DNA of 64,000 nucleotides from JAICKM01 sp050998805 (GTDB lineage Bacteria; Chloroflexota; Chloroflexia; QHBQ01; JAICKM01). Location: positions 1-64,000 of the forward strand of contig JBPCPV010000015.1 in NCBI GenBank assembly GCA_050998805.1, in the 5' to 3' direction. Numbering within the stretch: position 1 is the stretch's first letter; each line of letters starts with the position of its first letter. The notes under the pieces are model-generated. The model did not search any database and was not told where the DNA came from. It saw only the letters and a list, made by a program, of their open reading frames with translations. Below, in pieces: positions 8,570-17,045 of the stretch. A program made the translations under genes and the position numbers.

Positions 8570-10203
8570 AGCGGACGACCGAGCTGCGGAACCTGGCGCT
8601 GATCGTCGCCGGCTTCGTCGCCGTGCTGCTGTTCTTGCCGCCCCAGCACGAGTACCCGATCATTGACGACTGGATCTACCACGGTTCTGTGCAGCACCAG
8701 TTGGCTACCGGTGCCTTCGCTATGCCGAACCAGGCGCAGGCGAACCTCGTCGGGCAGACTTTGTGGGCCACGGCCTGGGCGGGGCTGCTCGGCCTCAGCT
8801 ACACGACGCTCACGTATTCGACGCTGGCCCTCGCGCTGCCGGGGCTGCTGGCGCTCTACGGCATCATGCGCGAGGTGGACGTGCCGCCATCCGGCGCGCT
8901 GCTCGGCACCGTGCTGTTCGGCCTCAACCCGATCTTCCTCCACCTCAGCTACAGCTTCATGACAGACGTGCCGTTCATATCGCTGCTGATGGTCGCGTGC
9001 TGGTGCTATCTGCGCGGCCTCAACGCGAGGGGCTACGCCTGGCTCTTGGCGGGGGGGCTGACGGCCGGTTGGGCCTTCCTCATCCGGCAGTTCGCGGTTC
9101 TGGTGCCGGCGGGCTTCGGCCTCTACCTGCTGCTCGACATGCTGCTCACGCGAAGGCTGCGGCTGCGGCAACTCATCGGCGTCGGCCTCCTCCCGGCGCT
9201 GATCGTCGGCAGCTGGTGGCTCTGGTCGCGCAACATGCCGCCGTCGGGCGCGGACATCGCGGTGGCGGCTCGGCGCGCCACCTTCTTCCTGAAAGACCCC
9301 TGGCCCACCGTCTTCCTGCTCCGCGCCCTCGCGGTCATGCCGTTCACCGCGCTCTCGGCGTGGACCGCCATCCGGCTGAGGTGCTTCGGCTGGAGGTTGA
9401 TGCTGCCCCTCATTGTCGCGCTGGGAGCGGCCTGGGCGTGGGTCAGCAGTCTGCAACATGGCTGGATCGCCATGACTGAGCCGCCGGGCGTGGTCTCCAT
9501 CGGCCCGGTGACGCTCAACCTGCCCCCGGAGATAGACACCTTCTTCGGCGCAGGCGACATCCTGCGTTCCGGTGGCCTCGACTTCTACCAATACCGGCAG
9601 GCCCCGATCTGGACGCCGGACGCCTGGCGGTGGCTTTTTGTGCTCGGCAGTATCCTCGGCCTGCTGCTGCTCGCCAAAATGGCTGCTGGCCTGCTGGATT
9701 GGCTCCGCGCCTGCCGGACACGGTCGGGCTTCACCCCCCTCGCCGGCCTCTACCTGTCGGGGCTGATGATCTTCGTCGTCTCGCTGGCCGCCACTGGAGA
9801 CTTCTACGACCGCTACCTGCTCGGCTTCTTGCCGTTCCTGATCATCTTCCTGGTGCGCGGGTCGAGGAGCTGGGGGCGCGTGGCCTGGGGCTATGCGCTG
9901 ACGGTCGCAGTGGTCTGGTCGGGTTTCAGCCTACTGCTCAAAGCGGATGAGATCGCACACGATAACGCACGCTGGCAGGCCGGTTATTGGCTGGCGGCGC
10001 GCGCCCAGCCGGTGCAGCTCGGCTTCGACTGGAACAACATCTATGGCTACAGCAACGGCACCTACGAGATAACCGATGTGTCGATCCCCGGCTTCCGCAC
10101 CGAGCGCAGCTTCCCCTACCGCAGCATCCTCTCCGGCGACGGCACCCGCTACCTGCTGGCGCAGTCGCGCCAGGACATGCCGCCCCTGCCGAATCTGCCG
10201 TGA
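8560..10203 (+). CDS. GT-C membrane glycosyltransferase (second of pair)
   Basis: This is a 547-residue polytopic membrane protein resembling the PMT/ArnT (GT39/GT83-like) group. After helix 1 the loop YPIIDDWIYHGSVQ carries two adjacent Asp residues typical of the catalytic loop. A second conserved-looking loop, YSFMTDVPF, follows helix 4. Around ten helices are visible, with a C-terminal outside segment (residues about 470-547). It starts with TTG inside the end of the preceding glycosyltransferase (10-base overlap), so the pair is translationally coupled and probably acts on the same glycan. No repeat insertion is visible in this one. Donor and acceptor are not predictable. Confidence 0.75.
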   Translation: MEVERTTELRNLALIVAGFVAVLLFLPPQHEYPIIDDWIYHGSVQHQLATGAFAMPNQAQANLVGQTLWATAWAGLLGLSYTTLTYSTLALALPGLLALYGIMREVDVPPSGALLGTVLFGLNPIFLHLSYSFMTDVPFISLLMVACWCYLRGLNARGYAWLLAGGLTAGWAFLIRQFAVLVPAGFGLYLLLDMLLTRRLRLRQLIGVGLLPALIVGSWWLWSRNMPPSGADIAVAARRATFFLKDPWPTVFLLRALAVMPFTALSAWTAIRLRCFGWRLMLPLIVALGAAWAWVSSLQHGWIAMTEPPGVVSIGPVTLNLPPEIDTFFGAGDILRSGGLDFYQYRQAPIWTPDAWRWLFVLGSILGLLLLAKMAAGLLDWLRACRTRSGFTPLAGLYLSGLMIFVVSLAATGDFYDRYLLGFLPFLIIFLVRGSRSWGRVAWGYALTVAVVWSGFSLLLKADEIAHDNARWQAGYWLAARAQPVQLGFDWNNIYGYSNGTYEITDVSIPGFRTERSFPYRSILSGDGTRYLLAQSRQDMPPLPNLP

Positions 10204-10222
10204 AACTCGTCCGGCTACCCTA

Positions 10223-10253
10223 TTGACTCTCCCGTAACCGGAGGCTGTATGAT
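10223..10253 (+). promoter_or_regulatory. MerR-type promoter/operator
   Basis: TTGACT (10223-10228) and TATGAT (10248-10253) are separated by 19 bases instead of 17. The spacer carries a dyad, CTCC.GT and AC.GGAG, centred between the boxes. A stretched spacer with a dyad is the established architecture of promoters activated by MerR-family regulators, which twist the DNA to realign the boxes. The probable regulator is the MerR protein encoded at 11073-11894, and the controlled gene is the GyrI-like protein at 10360. Confidence 0.8.
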
Positions 10254-10256
10254 AGG

Positions 10257-10317
10257 TGTGGATGGCCGTCCACATAGGAGCAGCACTGACACTACATTTG
10301 CACGTCGGCTAATGTAG
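10257..10317 (+). other. Two hairpins in the 5' leader of the GyrI-like gene
   Basis: Just after the predicted start site (about 10260) there is a 6-bp inverted repeat (TGTGGA at 10257-10262, TCCACA at 10269-10274). A second, perfect 7-bp one follows (CTACATT at 10292-10298, AATGTAG at 10311-10317, 12-base loop). Neither is followed by a T-run. They may stabilise the roughly 100-base leader or bind a second regulator. Confidence 0.4.
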
Positions 10318-10359
10318 CGACACTTTAGACCGGGTGGCAAAGAGAGAGGACACACAGCC

Positions 10360-10995
10360 ATGAGCAGTGCAACGACGAAGAAGATGGATCTAAAAAAGGG
10401 GCTTGCCCAGCTCTACAACCCGTCAGCGAAGGAGGTAACAGAGATAGATGTACCGCCAATGCGATTCCTGATGATCGACGGGGCAGGCGATCCCAATAAC
10501 GCGCCGGAATATCAGGAGGCGGTTGAGGCGCTATATAGCCTGGCCTACGCCCTGAAGTTCATGCTCAAGAAGGAGCAAGGCGTTAACTACAGCGTGATGC
10601 CGCTCGAAGGCTTGTGGTGGGCAACCGACATGAGCGAGTTCAGTGTCGAGCGCAAGGGTGATTGGCAATGGACGATGATGATCATGCAGCCGCAAGAAGT
10701 GGACGCTGCTCTTTTCGAGCAGGCGCTTGAGCAGGCCCGTGGCAAGAAAAGTTCACCGGCGCTGGCAAAGCTGCGCCTTGAGTTGTTCGACGAGGGTCAC
10801 GCCGCCCAGATCATGCACCTCGGCCCCTATTCCGCTGAAGGCCCGACCGTTGCACGGCTGCACAATTTCATCGCCGAACGGGGATACACCCTCGACGGCC
10901 TACGAGGGAAGCACCACGAAGTCTACCTCAGCGATCCGCGACGTTCATCCGCGGAGAAGATGAAAACAATTATCCGGCAACCATTGACGAAGTGA
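10360..10995 (+). CDS. GyrI-like small-molecule-binding protein
   Basis: The 211-residue protein matches the GyrI-like/SOUL-type effector domain found alone or fused to MerR and AraC regulators. Recognisable features are the opening strand VPPMRFLMIDGAGDPN, the central GLWWATDMSEF, the DWQWTMMIMQP strand and the closing HHEVYLSDPRR. Family members bind hydrophobic or cationic drugs or DNA gyrase. An AGAGAGAGG ribosome site precedes the ATG by about 10 bases. A MerR-type 19-bp-spacer promoter lies about 110 bases upstream, and a MerR regulator with its own GyrI-like domain follows. The simplest reading is a drug-inducible sequestration protein. A role in gyrase protection is possible but unsupported here. 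Confidence 0.85.
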   Translation: MSSATTKKMDLKKGLAQLYNPSAKEVTEIDVPPMRFLMIDGAGDPNNAPEYQEAVEALYSLAYALKFMLKKEQGVNYSVMPLEGLWWATDMSEFSVERKGDWQWTMMIMQPQEVDAALFEQALEQARGKKSSPALAKLRLELFDEGHAAQIMHLGPYSAEGPTVARLHNFIAERGYTLDGLRGKHHEVYLSDPRRSSAEKMKTIIRQPLTK

Positions 10996-11072
10996 TCGAA
11001 CTTTCTATTCCTGCGCTTGGCTATTCTGCTTGAAAAGTGAGAGAGTAGTGACTGAGCTGCGGAGAGGCATAC

Positions 11073-11894
11073 ATGTTCAAGATCGGCGATTTCGCCCGGC
11101 TCACGCGGTTGTCGGTGAAGACCCTGCGCTACTATGACGAGATCGGGCTGCTCTGCGCCGCCCGGATCGACCGCTTCACCGGCTACCGCTACTACACAGC
11201 CGACCAGTTGCCCCGGCTCAACCGCATCCTCGCGTTGCGGGATCTGGGGTTGTCGCTGGACCGGATCGCCCTGCTGCTCGACACGGATCTGCCGATAGAG
11301 CAGATCCGCACCATGCTCACCCTCAGACGGGCGGAGCTACTACAGGCGATGGAGACGGCGCAAACGCAACTGGCGCGGGTGGAGGCCCGGCTGCGCCAAA
11401 TAGATGAGGAGGGTAAGATGTCGAACTACGAAGTGGTACTCAAACCGGTCGGCGCGGTGCGCGTGGCCGGACTCGAAGGGGTTATCCCGAACGAGGAGGC
11501 GATCACCCCCACCTTCAACCGGCTGTTTGACGGCGTGACCGACTATGTAGTGAAGCATGGAGGCAAGATGAACGGGCCGGGCATCGCGCTCTGGCACGAT
11601 GCTCTCCAGCCCGATCACGATATGCGCGTGGCGGCGGCGCTTCCGCTGCAGGGCAACCTGCCCGAAGGCGACGGCGTGCGCGTCCACGAGCTTCCGGCGG
11701 CGATGATGGCCTGCACGGTGCATCACGGCAGCTTCGACGGCCTCAGCAGCGCCTACAATACGCTCATGGGATGGATCGAGGCAAACGGCTACCGGGTGGC
11801 CGGACCGAACCGCGAGGTCTATCTCCAGTACGAGCGCGACGGCGACCCGTCAAAGTACGTAACCGAGGTCCAGTTCCCGGTCGAAAAGCCCTAA
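11073..11894 (+). CDS. MerR-family regulator with GyrI-like effector domain
   Basis: The protein has 273 residues. Residues 1-70 are a MerR winged helix (FKIGDFARLTRLSVKTLRYYDEIGLL, GYRYYTADQLPRL), then comes a dimerising coiled coil (about 76-112), then a GyrI-like ligand domain (about 118-273, ending REVYLQYERDGD). This is the BmrR/BltR layout, in which drug binding activates the target promoter. The likely target is the stretched-spacer promoter at 10223-10253. A GGAGAGG ribosome site precedes the ATG. The gene lies 77 bases after the GyrI-like gene and could share its transcript, giving positive autoregulation; no terminator is visible between them. Confidence 0.92.
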   Translation: MFKIGDFARLTRLSVKTLRYYDEIGLLCAARIDRFTGYRYYTADQLPRLNRILALRDLGLSLDRIALLLDTDLPIEQIRTMLTLRRAELLQAMETAQTQLARVEARLRQIDEEGKMSNYEVVLKPVGAVRVAGLEGVIPNEEAITPTFNRLFDGVTDYVVKHGGKMNGPGIALWHDALQPDHDMRVAAALPLQGNLPEGDGVRVHELPAAMMACTVHHGSFDGLSSAYNTLMGWIEANGYRVAGPNREVYLQYERDGDPSKYVTEVQFPVEKP

Positions 11895-11935
11895 TCTACA
11901 TCTCCTGATGTAGCCAAAGATCCACCTTTCGGCGG

Positions 11936-11964
11936 TTGTCCGCAGCGCCGAAGGGTGGTATCAT
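11936..11964 (+). promoter_or_regulatory. Leaderless promoter of the Hsp70-like gene
   Basis: TTGTCC (11936-11941) and TATCAT (11959-11964) are 17 bases apart. The -10 box ends 7 bases before the ATG at 11972, so transcription should begin at or next to the start codon. This argues against the upstream in-frame TTG at 11936, which is the -35 box itself. Confidence 0.75.
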
Positions 11965-11971
11965 TGTGCCC

Positions 11972-13789
11972 ATGCCTCTCACTTTGGAAGAAGCCGCCAC
12001 AGAGTTCCTGGAGCGCCCAAAGCGGGGCGCTCCCGACCCGGATACCGCCCGCGAGTTGCGGAAGTTCGTCGCCGCGCTCGGACCGGGCATGAAGGTAGAC
12101 GCGCTACGGCCCGGCAGGATCGAGGACTACGCAAGGAGTTTCGTGACCGGCCGGCGCGACGAGACCGATATGGCGCGCGCCCTGCGGAGCAATACCGCCG
12201 CACAGAGCCACCTGCGCGCCCTGCTGACATTCCTCCGATGGCTGCAACGTGAGGGGTTGGCCCCGGCTGGCCTGGCGAGCGCGATCAAGCTGCCGAGCAA
12301 GTCGCACACGGCCACACCCGACAAGAACCTCTACATGGACAAGAGCCTGCGGCTGCGCGACAAGCCTCCGAGCTTCTACCACGACAGCGGCCTCCCGCCT
12401 GCTCCGGTGCGCCTCGGAATTGACTTCGGCACATCGAACACCAGCGTCGCGCTCTTTGACGGGCGGCGCGTGACGCTCTTCCCGATTGACCCGGCAAACT
12501 ACGCGCCCCAGACCTGCCGCTCGCTGCTCTACATGCGGCGCGTCGGCGGGCGCTTCATCGGCAAGGAGGCGTTGAAGACCTACTTCGCCGACAACACCGA
12601 CCGGCCCCACCGCTGGGTGCGCCAGGTGGTCGGCCGGCATGAGTATGTCTCCGAGTTCACGAAAGTCGGCAACTTCTACCTTGACGTGGACGAGGCCGAG
12701 CCGGGGCGGTTCTTCGAGTCCCTGAAGACCGGCCTGCGGACCACGCTCACGCTGAGTACCCTGCTGCTCGACCCGACGCCGCAACGAGGCAGCGCGCCCT
12801 CCGGCATGATGTACAGCGTCGAAGACCTGATCGGTGAGTTCCTGGCCGAGGTGAAGCAGCGGGCAGAGGCCGAGCTTGGCGGGCGGGTAGACTCGATCTA
12901 CCTGGGACGCCCGGTCCACTTTTCGAGCGCGCCGGAGGTGGACCAGGCCGCCGCAGCCCATCTTGAGGCTGCGGCGTGCTCCGCAGGCTTTCGGGAGGTC
13001 ATCTTCGAGTATGAGCCGGTGGCCGCAGCCTTCAACTACGAACTCACGCTGACGGGGCCGCAAAACGTGCTTGTCTTCGACTTTGGCGGCGGCACCCTCG
13101 ACGTGACGGTGATGCGGATCGGCGGCGGCGAGCCCGCGGAGATCCTGAGCCTCGACGGGGTGCCGATCGGCGGCGACGACCTCGACAGCCGGATCATGGA
13201 GGGCAAGCTGCTCAAGTACTTCGGGCAGGGAGTGAGGTTCGGCGCAGGACGGCAGGAGTTTCCCCACCACATCCTGGAGCGGATCACCCGCTGGCAGACT
13301 ATCCGCGAACTCGACAACCCGACAACGATGCTGTTCCTCAGCGAGGCCGAGGCGACCGCCGCAAGCCCCCGCGCGATACGGGCGCTCCGCACGCTGATCG
13401 CCCACGACCTCGCGCTGCCGCTCTACGAGGAGATCGAGCGCGCCAAGATAGACCTGTCGAGCAAAGAGGAGACCAGCCTCCGTATGTTCAACCGAGACAT
13501 CGCGATCAACGAGCGGATCACCCGCGCCGAGTTCGAGCGCCTGATCACGAACGAGCTGGTCGGCATCGGCACCTGTGTGGACCGCGCCGTGGCGGCGTCC
13601 GGCCTCAGCCCCGACCAGATAGACGTGGTGCTGCGGACGGGCGGCTCATCCTCCATCCCGGCCTTCGTCCGCCTCCTCGAATCCCGCTTCGGCGCGGAGA
13701 AGATCCGCAAGCAGGATCTGTTCACCGGGATCGCCGCAGGCTTGGGTATCGCGGGGTGGAGATCGCTTACCCCACGCCCATCCCTCTAA
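11972..13789 (+). CDS. Hsp70-like ATPase fused to a recombinase core-binding-like domain
   Basis: The 605-residue protein has two parts. Residues 1-108 resemble the SAM-like core-binding domain of tyrosine recombinases: TLEEAATEFLERP, ...ARELRKFVAAL, ...AAQSHLRALLTFLRWLQREGL, ending AIKLPSK. The catalytic domain of recombinases is absent. Residues about 147-600 form an Hsp70-type nucleotide-binding fold: GIDFGTSNTSVA (149-160), FDFGGGTLDVTV (near 370), EPVAAAFNYE and TGGSSSIPAF (near 558). It is closer to YegD-type Hsp70s than to DnaK, and no canonical substrate-binding domain follows. The start is ATG 11972, fixed by its leaderless promoter. Its 3' end overlaps the convergent gpsA by 23 bases. 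The function is unknown; DNA binding by the N-terminus is an inference. Confidence 0.8.
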   Translation: MPLTLEEAATEFLERPKRGAPDPDTARELRKFVAALGPGMKVDALRPGRIEDYARSFVTGRRDETDMARALRSNTAAQSHLRALLTFLRWLQREGLAPAGLASAIKLPSKSHTATPDKNLYMDKSLRLRDKPPSFYHDSGLPPAPVRLGIDFGTSNTSVALFDGRRVTLFPIDPANYAPQTCRSLLYMRRVGGRFIGKEALKTYFADNTDRPHRWVRQVVGRHEYVSEFTKVGNFYLDVDEAEPGRFFESLKTGLRTTLTLSTLLLDPTPQRGSAPSGMMYSVEDLIGEFLAEVKQRAEAELGGRVDSIYLGRPVHFSSAPEVDQAAAAHLEAAACSAGFREVIFEYEPVAAAFNYELTLTGPQNVLVFDFGGGTLDVTVMRIGGGEPAEILSLDGVPIGGDDLDSRIMEGKLLKYFGQGVRFGAGRQEFPHHILERITRWQTIRELDNPTTMLFLSEAEATAASPRAIRALRTLIAHDLALPLYEEIERAKIDLSSKEETSLRMFNRDIAINERITRAEFERLITNELVGIGTCVDRAVAASGLSPDQIDVVLRTGGSSSIPAFVRLLESRFGAEKIRKQDLFTGIAAGLGIAGWRSLTPRPSL

Positions 13790-14801
13790 GCTCGTCGGTC
13801 GGGTCGCGCTCCATGAGAGAGGCGAGGGCGGCTAGGGGATGCTTGCCCTCGAAGAGGATGTGGTACATCTCGTCGGTGATCGGCATGTCCACGCCGTGGA
13901 GCGCGGCGAGCGCGCGGGCGGCCTGGGTAGTCGGCACGCCCTCAGCGACCTGCCCGGTCTCCCGCTCGAACTCCTCGACCGTCTTGCCCTGCACGAGAGC
14001 CTCTCCGAGGCGGCGGTTGCGGCTGAACGGGCTGGCGCAGGTGGCGATCAGATCGCCGACGCCTGCGAGGCCCGCGAAGGTGTAGAGGTTGGCTCCGGCG
14101 GCGACCCCGAGGCGCGCGATCTCGGCGAGGCCCCGCGTGATGAACGCGGCCTTCGTGTTGTCGCCCGCGCCCATGCCATCCGCGATGCCCGCGCCGAGGG
14201 CGATGATGTTCTTGAGCGCGCCCGCAAGCTCGACGCCGATCAGGTCGCTGTTCGTGTAGACTCGGAAGTGGCCGCCGGTGAGCGCGACCTGTGCCGCCTG
14301 CGCGACCTCCATATCCTCTGTGGCGCCGACGGCCACCGCAGGCAACCCGGCGGCCACCTCTTTGGCGATATTCGGCCCGCTGAGGCTGAGGACACGCGAA
14401 CGGTAGCCCGGCGACAGCTCGGAGCGGATCACCTCGCTCATCCGCTGGAGGCTGCCTAGCTCCAGCCCCTTCGCGCAACTCACCAGTAGTGGCCCCGCTC
14501 CGGCGTCCTCAGGCAAGTAGGGGCGGAGCGCGGCAACGTTCGCGCGCATCGTCTGTGCAGGCACCACGAGCAGCAGCAGTTCGCAGCCCGCTGGCCCGGC
14601 CTCCGGGTCATGCTCCACACGCAGCCCCTCCGGGAAAGCGATCCCGGGCAAGAAACGCACATTCTCGCCCGCAGCCCGCAGCCGCTCGGCCTCAGCCGCG
14701 TCCCGCGCGAGCAGCGTCACCTCCCGCCCCAGCCGCGCCTGAAGTATCGCCAGCGTCGTGCCCCAGCTTCCCGTGCCGAGGACGGTGATCTTAGTCGCCA
14801 T
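13767..14801 (-). CDS. gpsA: NAD(P)H-dependent glycerol-3-phosphate dehydrogenase
   Basis: GpsA reduces dihydroxyacetone phosphate to sn-glycerol 3-phosphate for phospholipid synthesis. The 344-residue length is standard. The Rossmann start VLGTGSWGTTLA, the LSGPNIAKEVAAGLPAVAV motif, the catalytic-lysine segment GALKNIIALGAGIADGMG and GDNTKAAFITRG are all present. On the minus strand TATAAT (14816-14811) ends 9 bases before the ATG, so the mRNA has almost no leader. It diverges from the nucleotidase-like gene at 14859, sharing a 57-base intergenic region. It overlaps the Hsp70-like gene tail to tail by 23 bases. Confidence 0.96.
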   Translation of the reverse strand: MATKITVLGTGSWGTTLAILQARLGREVTLLARDAAEAERLRAAGENVRFLPGIAFPEGLRVEHDPEAGPAGCELLLLVVPAQTMRANVAALRPYLPEDAGAGPLLVSCAKGLELGSLQRMSEVIRSELSPGYRSRVLSLSGPNIAKEVAAGLPAVAVGATEDMEVAQAAQVALTGGHFRVYTNSDLIGVELAGALKNIIALGAGIADGMGAGDNTKAAFITRGLAEIARLGVAAGANLYTFAGLAGVGDLIATCASPFSRNRRLGEALVQGKTVEEFERETGQVAEGVPTTQAARALAALHGVDMPITDEMYHILFEGKHPLAALASLMERDPTDELRGMGVG

Positions 14802-14824
14802 ACGTCACTCATTATAGCAGATCG

Positions 14825-14853
14825 TTGCGCGGGCGGCGGGGCGGAGATATAAT
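14825..14853 (+). promoter_or_regulatory. Leaderless promoter, divergent from gpsA
   Basis: TTGCGC (14825-14830) and TATAAT (14848-14853) are 17 bases apart, and the GTG start codon at 14859 begins 5 bases after the -10 box. Within the same 57 bases the minus strand carries TATAAT for gpsA. Confidence 0.8.
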
Positions 14854-14858
14854 GTGCT

Positions 14859-16292
14859 GTGGCCGAATTGACTCTACTGCACACCAACGACCTGCATGGC
14901 TCGGTCGCGGGGCTGGCGCGTGCGGCGCAGCTGGCGCGCGAGATACGCGCCGAGTGCGATGCTGAGGGGCGGGCCTGCCTGTGGTGGGACGCCGGGGATG
15001 TCGAGGAATGGACCGTGCGGGAGAGCGCGGCCAGCCAGGGGGCTGCGCTCTGGGCGCTGCTGCGCGCCGCCGGAGTGGACCAAGCGACCGTCGGCAACGG
15101 GATGCTACTGACCTACGGCAGCGGCGCGCTCGCGGGGGCTGCGGCGGCTTTCGGTAAACCGGTGCTGCTCGCCGGTGTCACCGAGCTAGGGACCGGAGCG
15201 AACCCCGTAGGCACCGCTCCCTTCGTGCTGCATGACCTCGGCTTGCTCACCCTGGGAGTGATCGGCATCACCGTGTCGATCCGCGAGTACGCCAGCCTCG
15301 GCTTCACCGTGGCCGACCCCCGTGCCGTGCTGGAAACATGGCTGCCACGGGTGCGCGCTGCCGGTGCGGACCTCGTGGCGGTGCTGTCCCACTGCGGTTC
15401 GGGCCGCGACAAGGAGTTGGCCGAGCATTTCGGCCCCTCCCTCGCTTGGATCATCAGCGCGCACGACCACGAAATCTACCCCGAGCCGATCATCGTGAAC
15501 GGCGTGCCGATCGGCGAGACCGGACATCGCGGCGCATACCTGGGGCGGATGGACATCACCCTCGACCGCGAAGGCGTGCGTGAGTTGCGTGGGCGGCTGC
15601 GGCCCCTCGACAAGAGCGCGCCCGGCGACCCGGCCGTGGAGGCGGCATGGCAGGAGCAGATCGCGCTACACGGCAGCGGCCTGGACCGGGTGGTGGCGAC
15701 GCTGGCCGCACCCGCGCCGCTCTGCTACGAGGCGGAGAGTCCCTTGGCGAATCTGCTGGCTGACGCCGTGCGGGAGCGCACTGGGGCAGACGCAGCGGTG
15801 ATCCTGCCGGGCCACCTCCGGCGCGGCCTCAACGCCGGGCCGGTGACTGTCGGCGACATGATCCAGGTGCTGGGCACGCCGACGCACCCCGCAGTGGTCA
15901 GCCTACTGGGGTCGCAGCTACGGGCGCTGCTCGAATGGCGGCTCAACCCGGCCCGCATGGCCTGGAAGCCGACACCGCTCCGCAACAAGCCGGCAGGCCA
16001 GCCCGCCATCTCCGGCCTGCGCCTCACAGTTGACGACACCGCCCCGCCCGGCAGCCGGGTTGCCGTCCTGTCTCTCGCCGACGGCACGCCGGTGGACCCG
16101 GACGCTACCTACAGCGTAGCATCGGCCTACTACGACCTCCACTTCGGCGTGCTCGACGAACTCGGCCCGCCCCGACCGACCGACCTGACGCTCGCAGCCG
16201 GACCGCTAGGGCGCACGCTCACCGATTACCTGGCAGCGCGCTCGCCGGTAGAGGTGCCGGGCATGGGGCGGGTACGCTTCGTTGGGAGATGA
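14859..16292 (+). CDS. 5'-nucleotidase/UshA-like protein with degenerate active site
   Basis: This 477-residue protein has the two-domain layout of UshA-type 5'-nucleotidases: a calcineurin-like metallophosphatase (1-250) and the C-terminal substrate domain (about 280-477). Metal motifs HTNDLHG (8-14), DAGD (44-47), LSHCG (176-180) and AHDH (201-204) are present. The GNHE motif is GNGM at 79-82, so the catalytic histidine is replaced by glycine. There is no signal peptide, unlike most relatives. The GTG at 14859 is supported by the leaderless promoter. It may be an inactive, binding or altered-specificity form. This depends on my reading of the motif, not on an alignment. Confidence 0.8.
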   Translation: MAELTLLHTNDLHGSVAGLARAAQLAREIRAECDAEGRACLWWDAGDVEEWTVRESAASQGAALWALLRAAGVDQATVGNGMLLTYGSGALAGAAAAFGKPVLLAGVTELGTGANPVGTAPFVLHDLGLLTLGVIGITVSIREYASLGFTVADPRAVLETWLPRVRAAGADLVAVLSHCGSGRDKELAEHFGPSLAWIISAHDHEIYPEPIIVNGVPIGETGHRGAYLGRMDITLDREGVRELRGRLRPLDKSAPGDPAVEAAWQEQIALHGSGLDRVVATLAAPAPLCYEAESPLANLLADAVRERTGADAAVILPGHLRRGLNAGPVTVGDMIQVLGTPTHPAVVSLLGSQLRALLEWRLNPARMAWKPTPLRNKPAGQPAISGLRLTVDDTAPPGSRVAVLSLADGTPVDPDATYSVASAYYDLHFGVLDELGPPRPTDLTLAAGPLGRTLTDYLAARSPVEVPGMGRVRFVGR

Positions 16293-16415
16293 CCCAAGAG
16301 CGGCTGTTCTCCAGAGCAAGGGTCTGGCATATATATTGCTTCCACAAAGCCGGAGAAACGAATGGGAATATCATGCCTCAACCGGCAACTTACCACAACT
16401 TAAAGGAGCAGTATC

Positions 16416-16961
16416 ATGGACAAGCAACAGATCCTCCAGAAATACGTCGGAGACATGCACGCACTCGAAACCCACATCCAGACGGCTATTGACAAGCAGT
16501 TGAAGCTGGCGGAGAACGATGCTGACGCGAAAGCCAAGCTCGGGGAGATTTCGGGCACACTCAACGGCCACCTCTCGGCGTTGGAGATGCGTCTACAGGC
16601 GCTCGGCGGCAGCCCCACCCACCCGGTGAAAGAGGCCGGTGCTGCGGTCCTCGGTGCCGCCGCAGGGCTGGTAGACAAAGTGCGCGCCGAGGAGCTGTCG
16701 AAGGACCTCCGCGACGACTACACCGCCCTAAACCTCAGCATCATAAGCTATATCATGCTGAACGCGACCGCTCTCGCTCTTGGCGACCAAGAGACCGCGA
16801 GCCTTGCCGAGCGCAACGCGAAGGACAACGCGCAGTTCGTGTTCTGGATCAATAACAACATGCCGAAGTTCGTGATCAATGACCTCAAGGACAGCACAAG
16901 CGTTGATTCGAGCGCCGCCGAGGCCGGCCAAGCAGCAGTCAAGCAGATCTGGGCGATGTGA
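16416..16961 (+). CDS. Ferritin-like DUF892 (YciE/YciF) protein
   Basis: This 181-residue all-helical protein resembles the YciF/DUF892 ferritin-like family (LQKYVGDMHALETHIQTAIDKQL at the start, then QALGGSPTHPVKE and SIISYIMLNATALALGD). Members form a four-helix bundle with a dinuclear iron site, and some respond to stress; the exact role is uncertain. Glu and His residues in the first and third helices could ligate metal. AAAGGAG lies 7 bases before the ATG. The 123 bases upstream are AT-richer, with a CATATATATT stretch at about 16328-16337 that may be its -10 region. Confidence 0.75.
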   Translation: MDKQQILQKYVGDMHALETHIQTAIDKQLKLAENDADAKAKLGEISGTLNGHLSALEMRLQALGGSPTHPVKEAGAAVLGAAAGLVDKVRAEELSKDLRDDYTALNLSIISYIMLNATALALGDQETASLAERNAKDNAQFVFWINNNMPKFVINDLKDSTSVDSSAAEAGQAAVKQIWAM

Positions 16962-17045
16962 GCCGGCGGTAGGCTGAACCGGGCAGCCTCCACGAATAGT
17001 ATACGTTGTAGAGGCGTGTATGTATGATACTCGTGGGGTTCGGCT

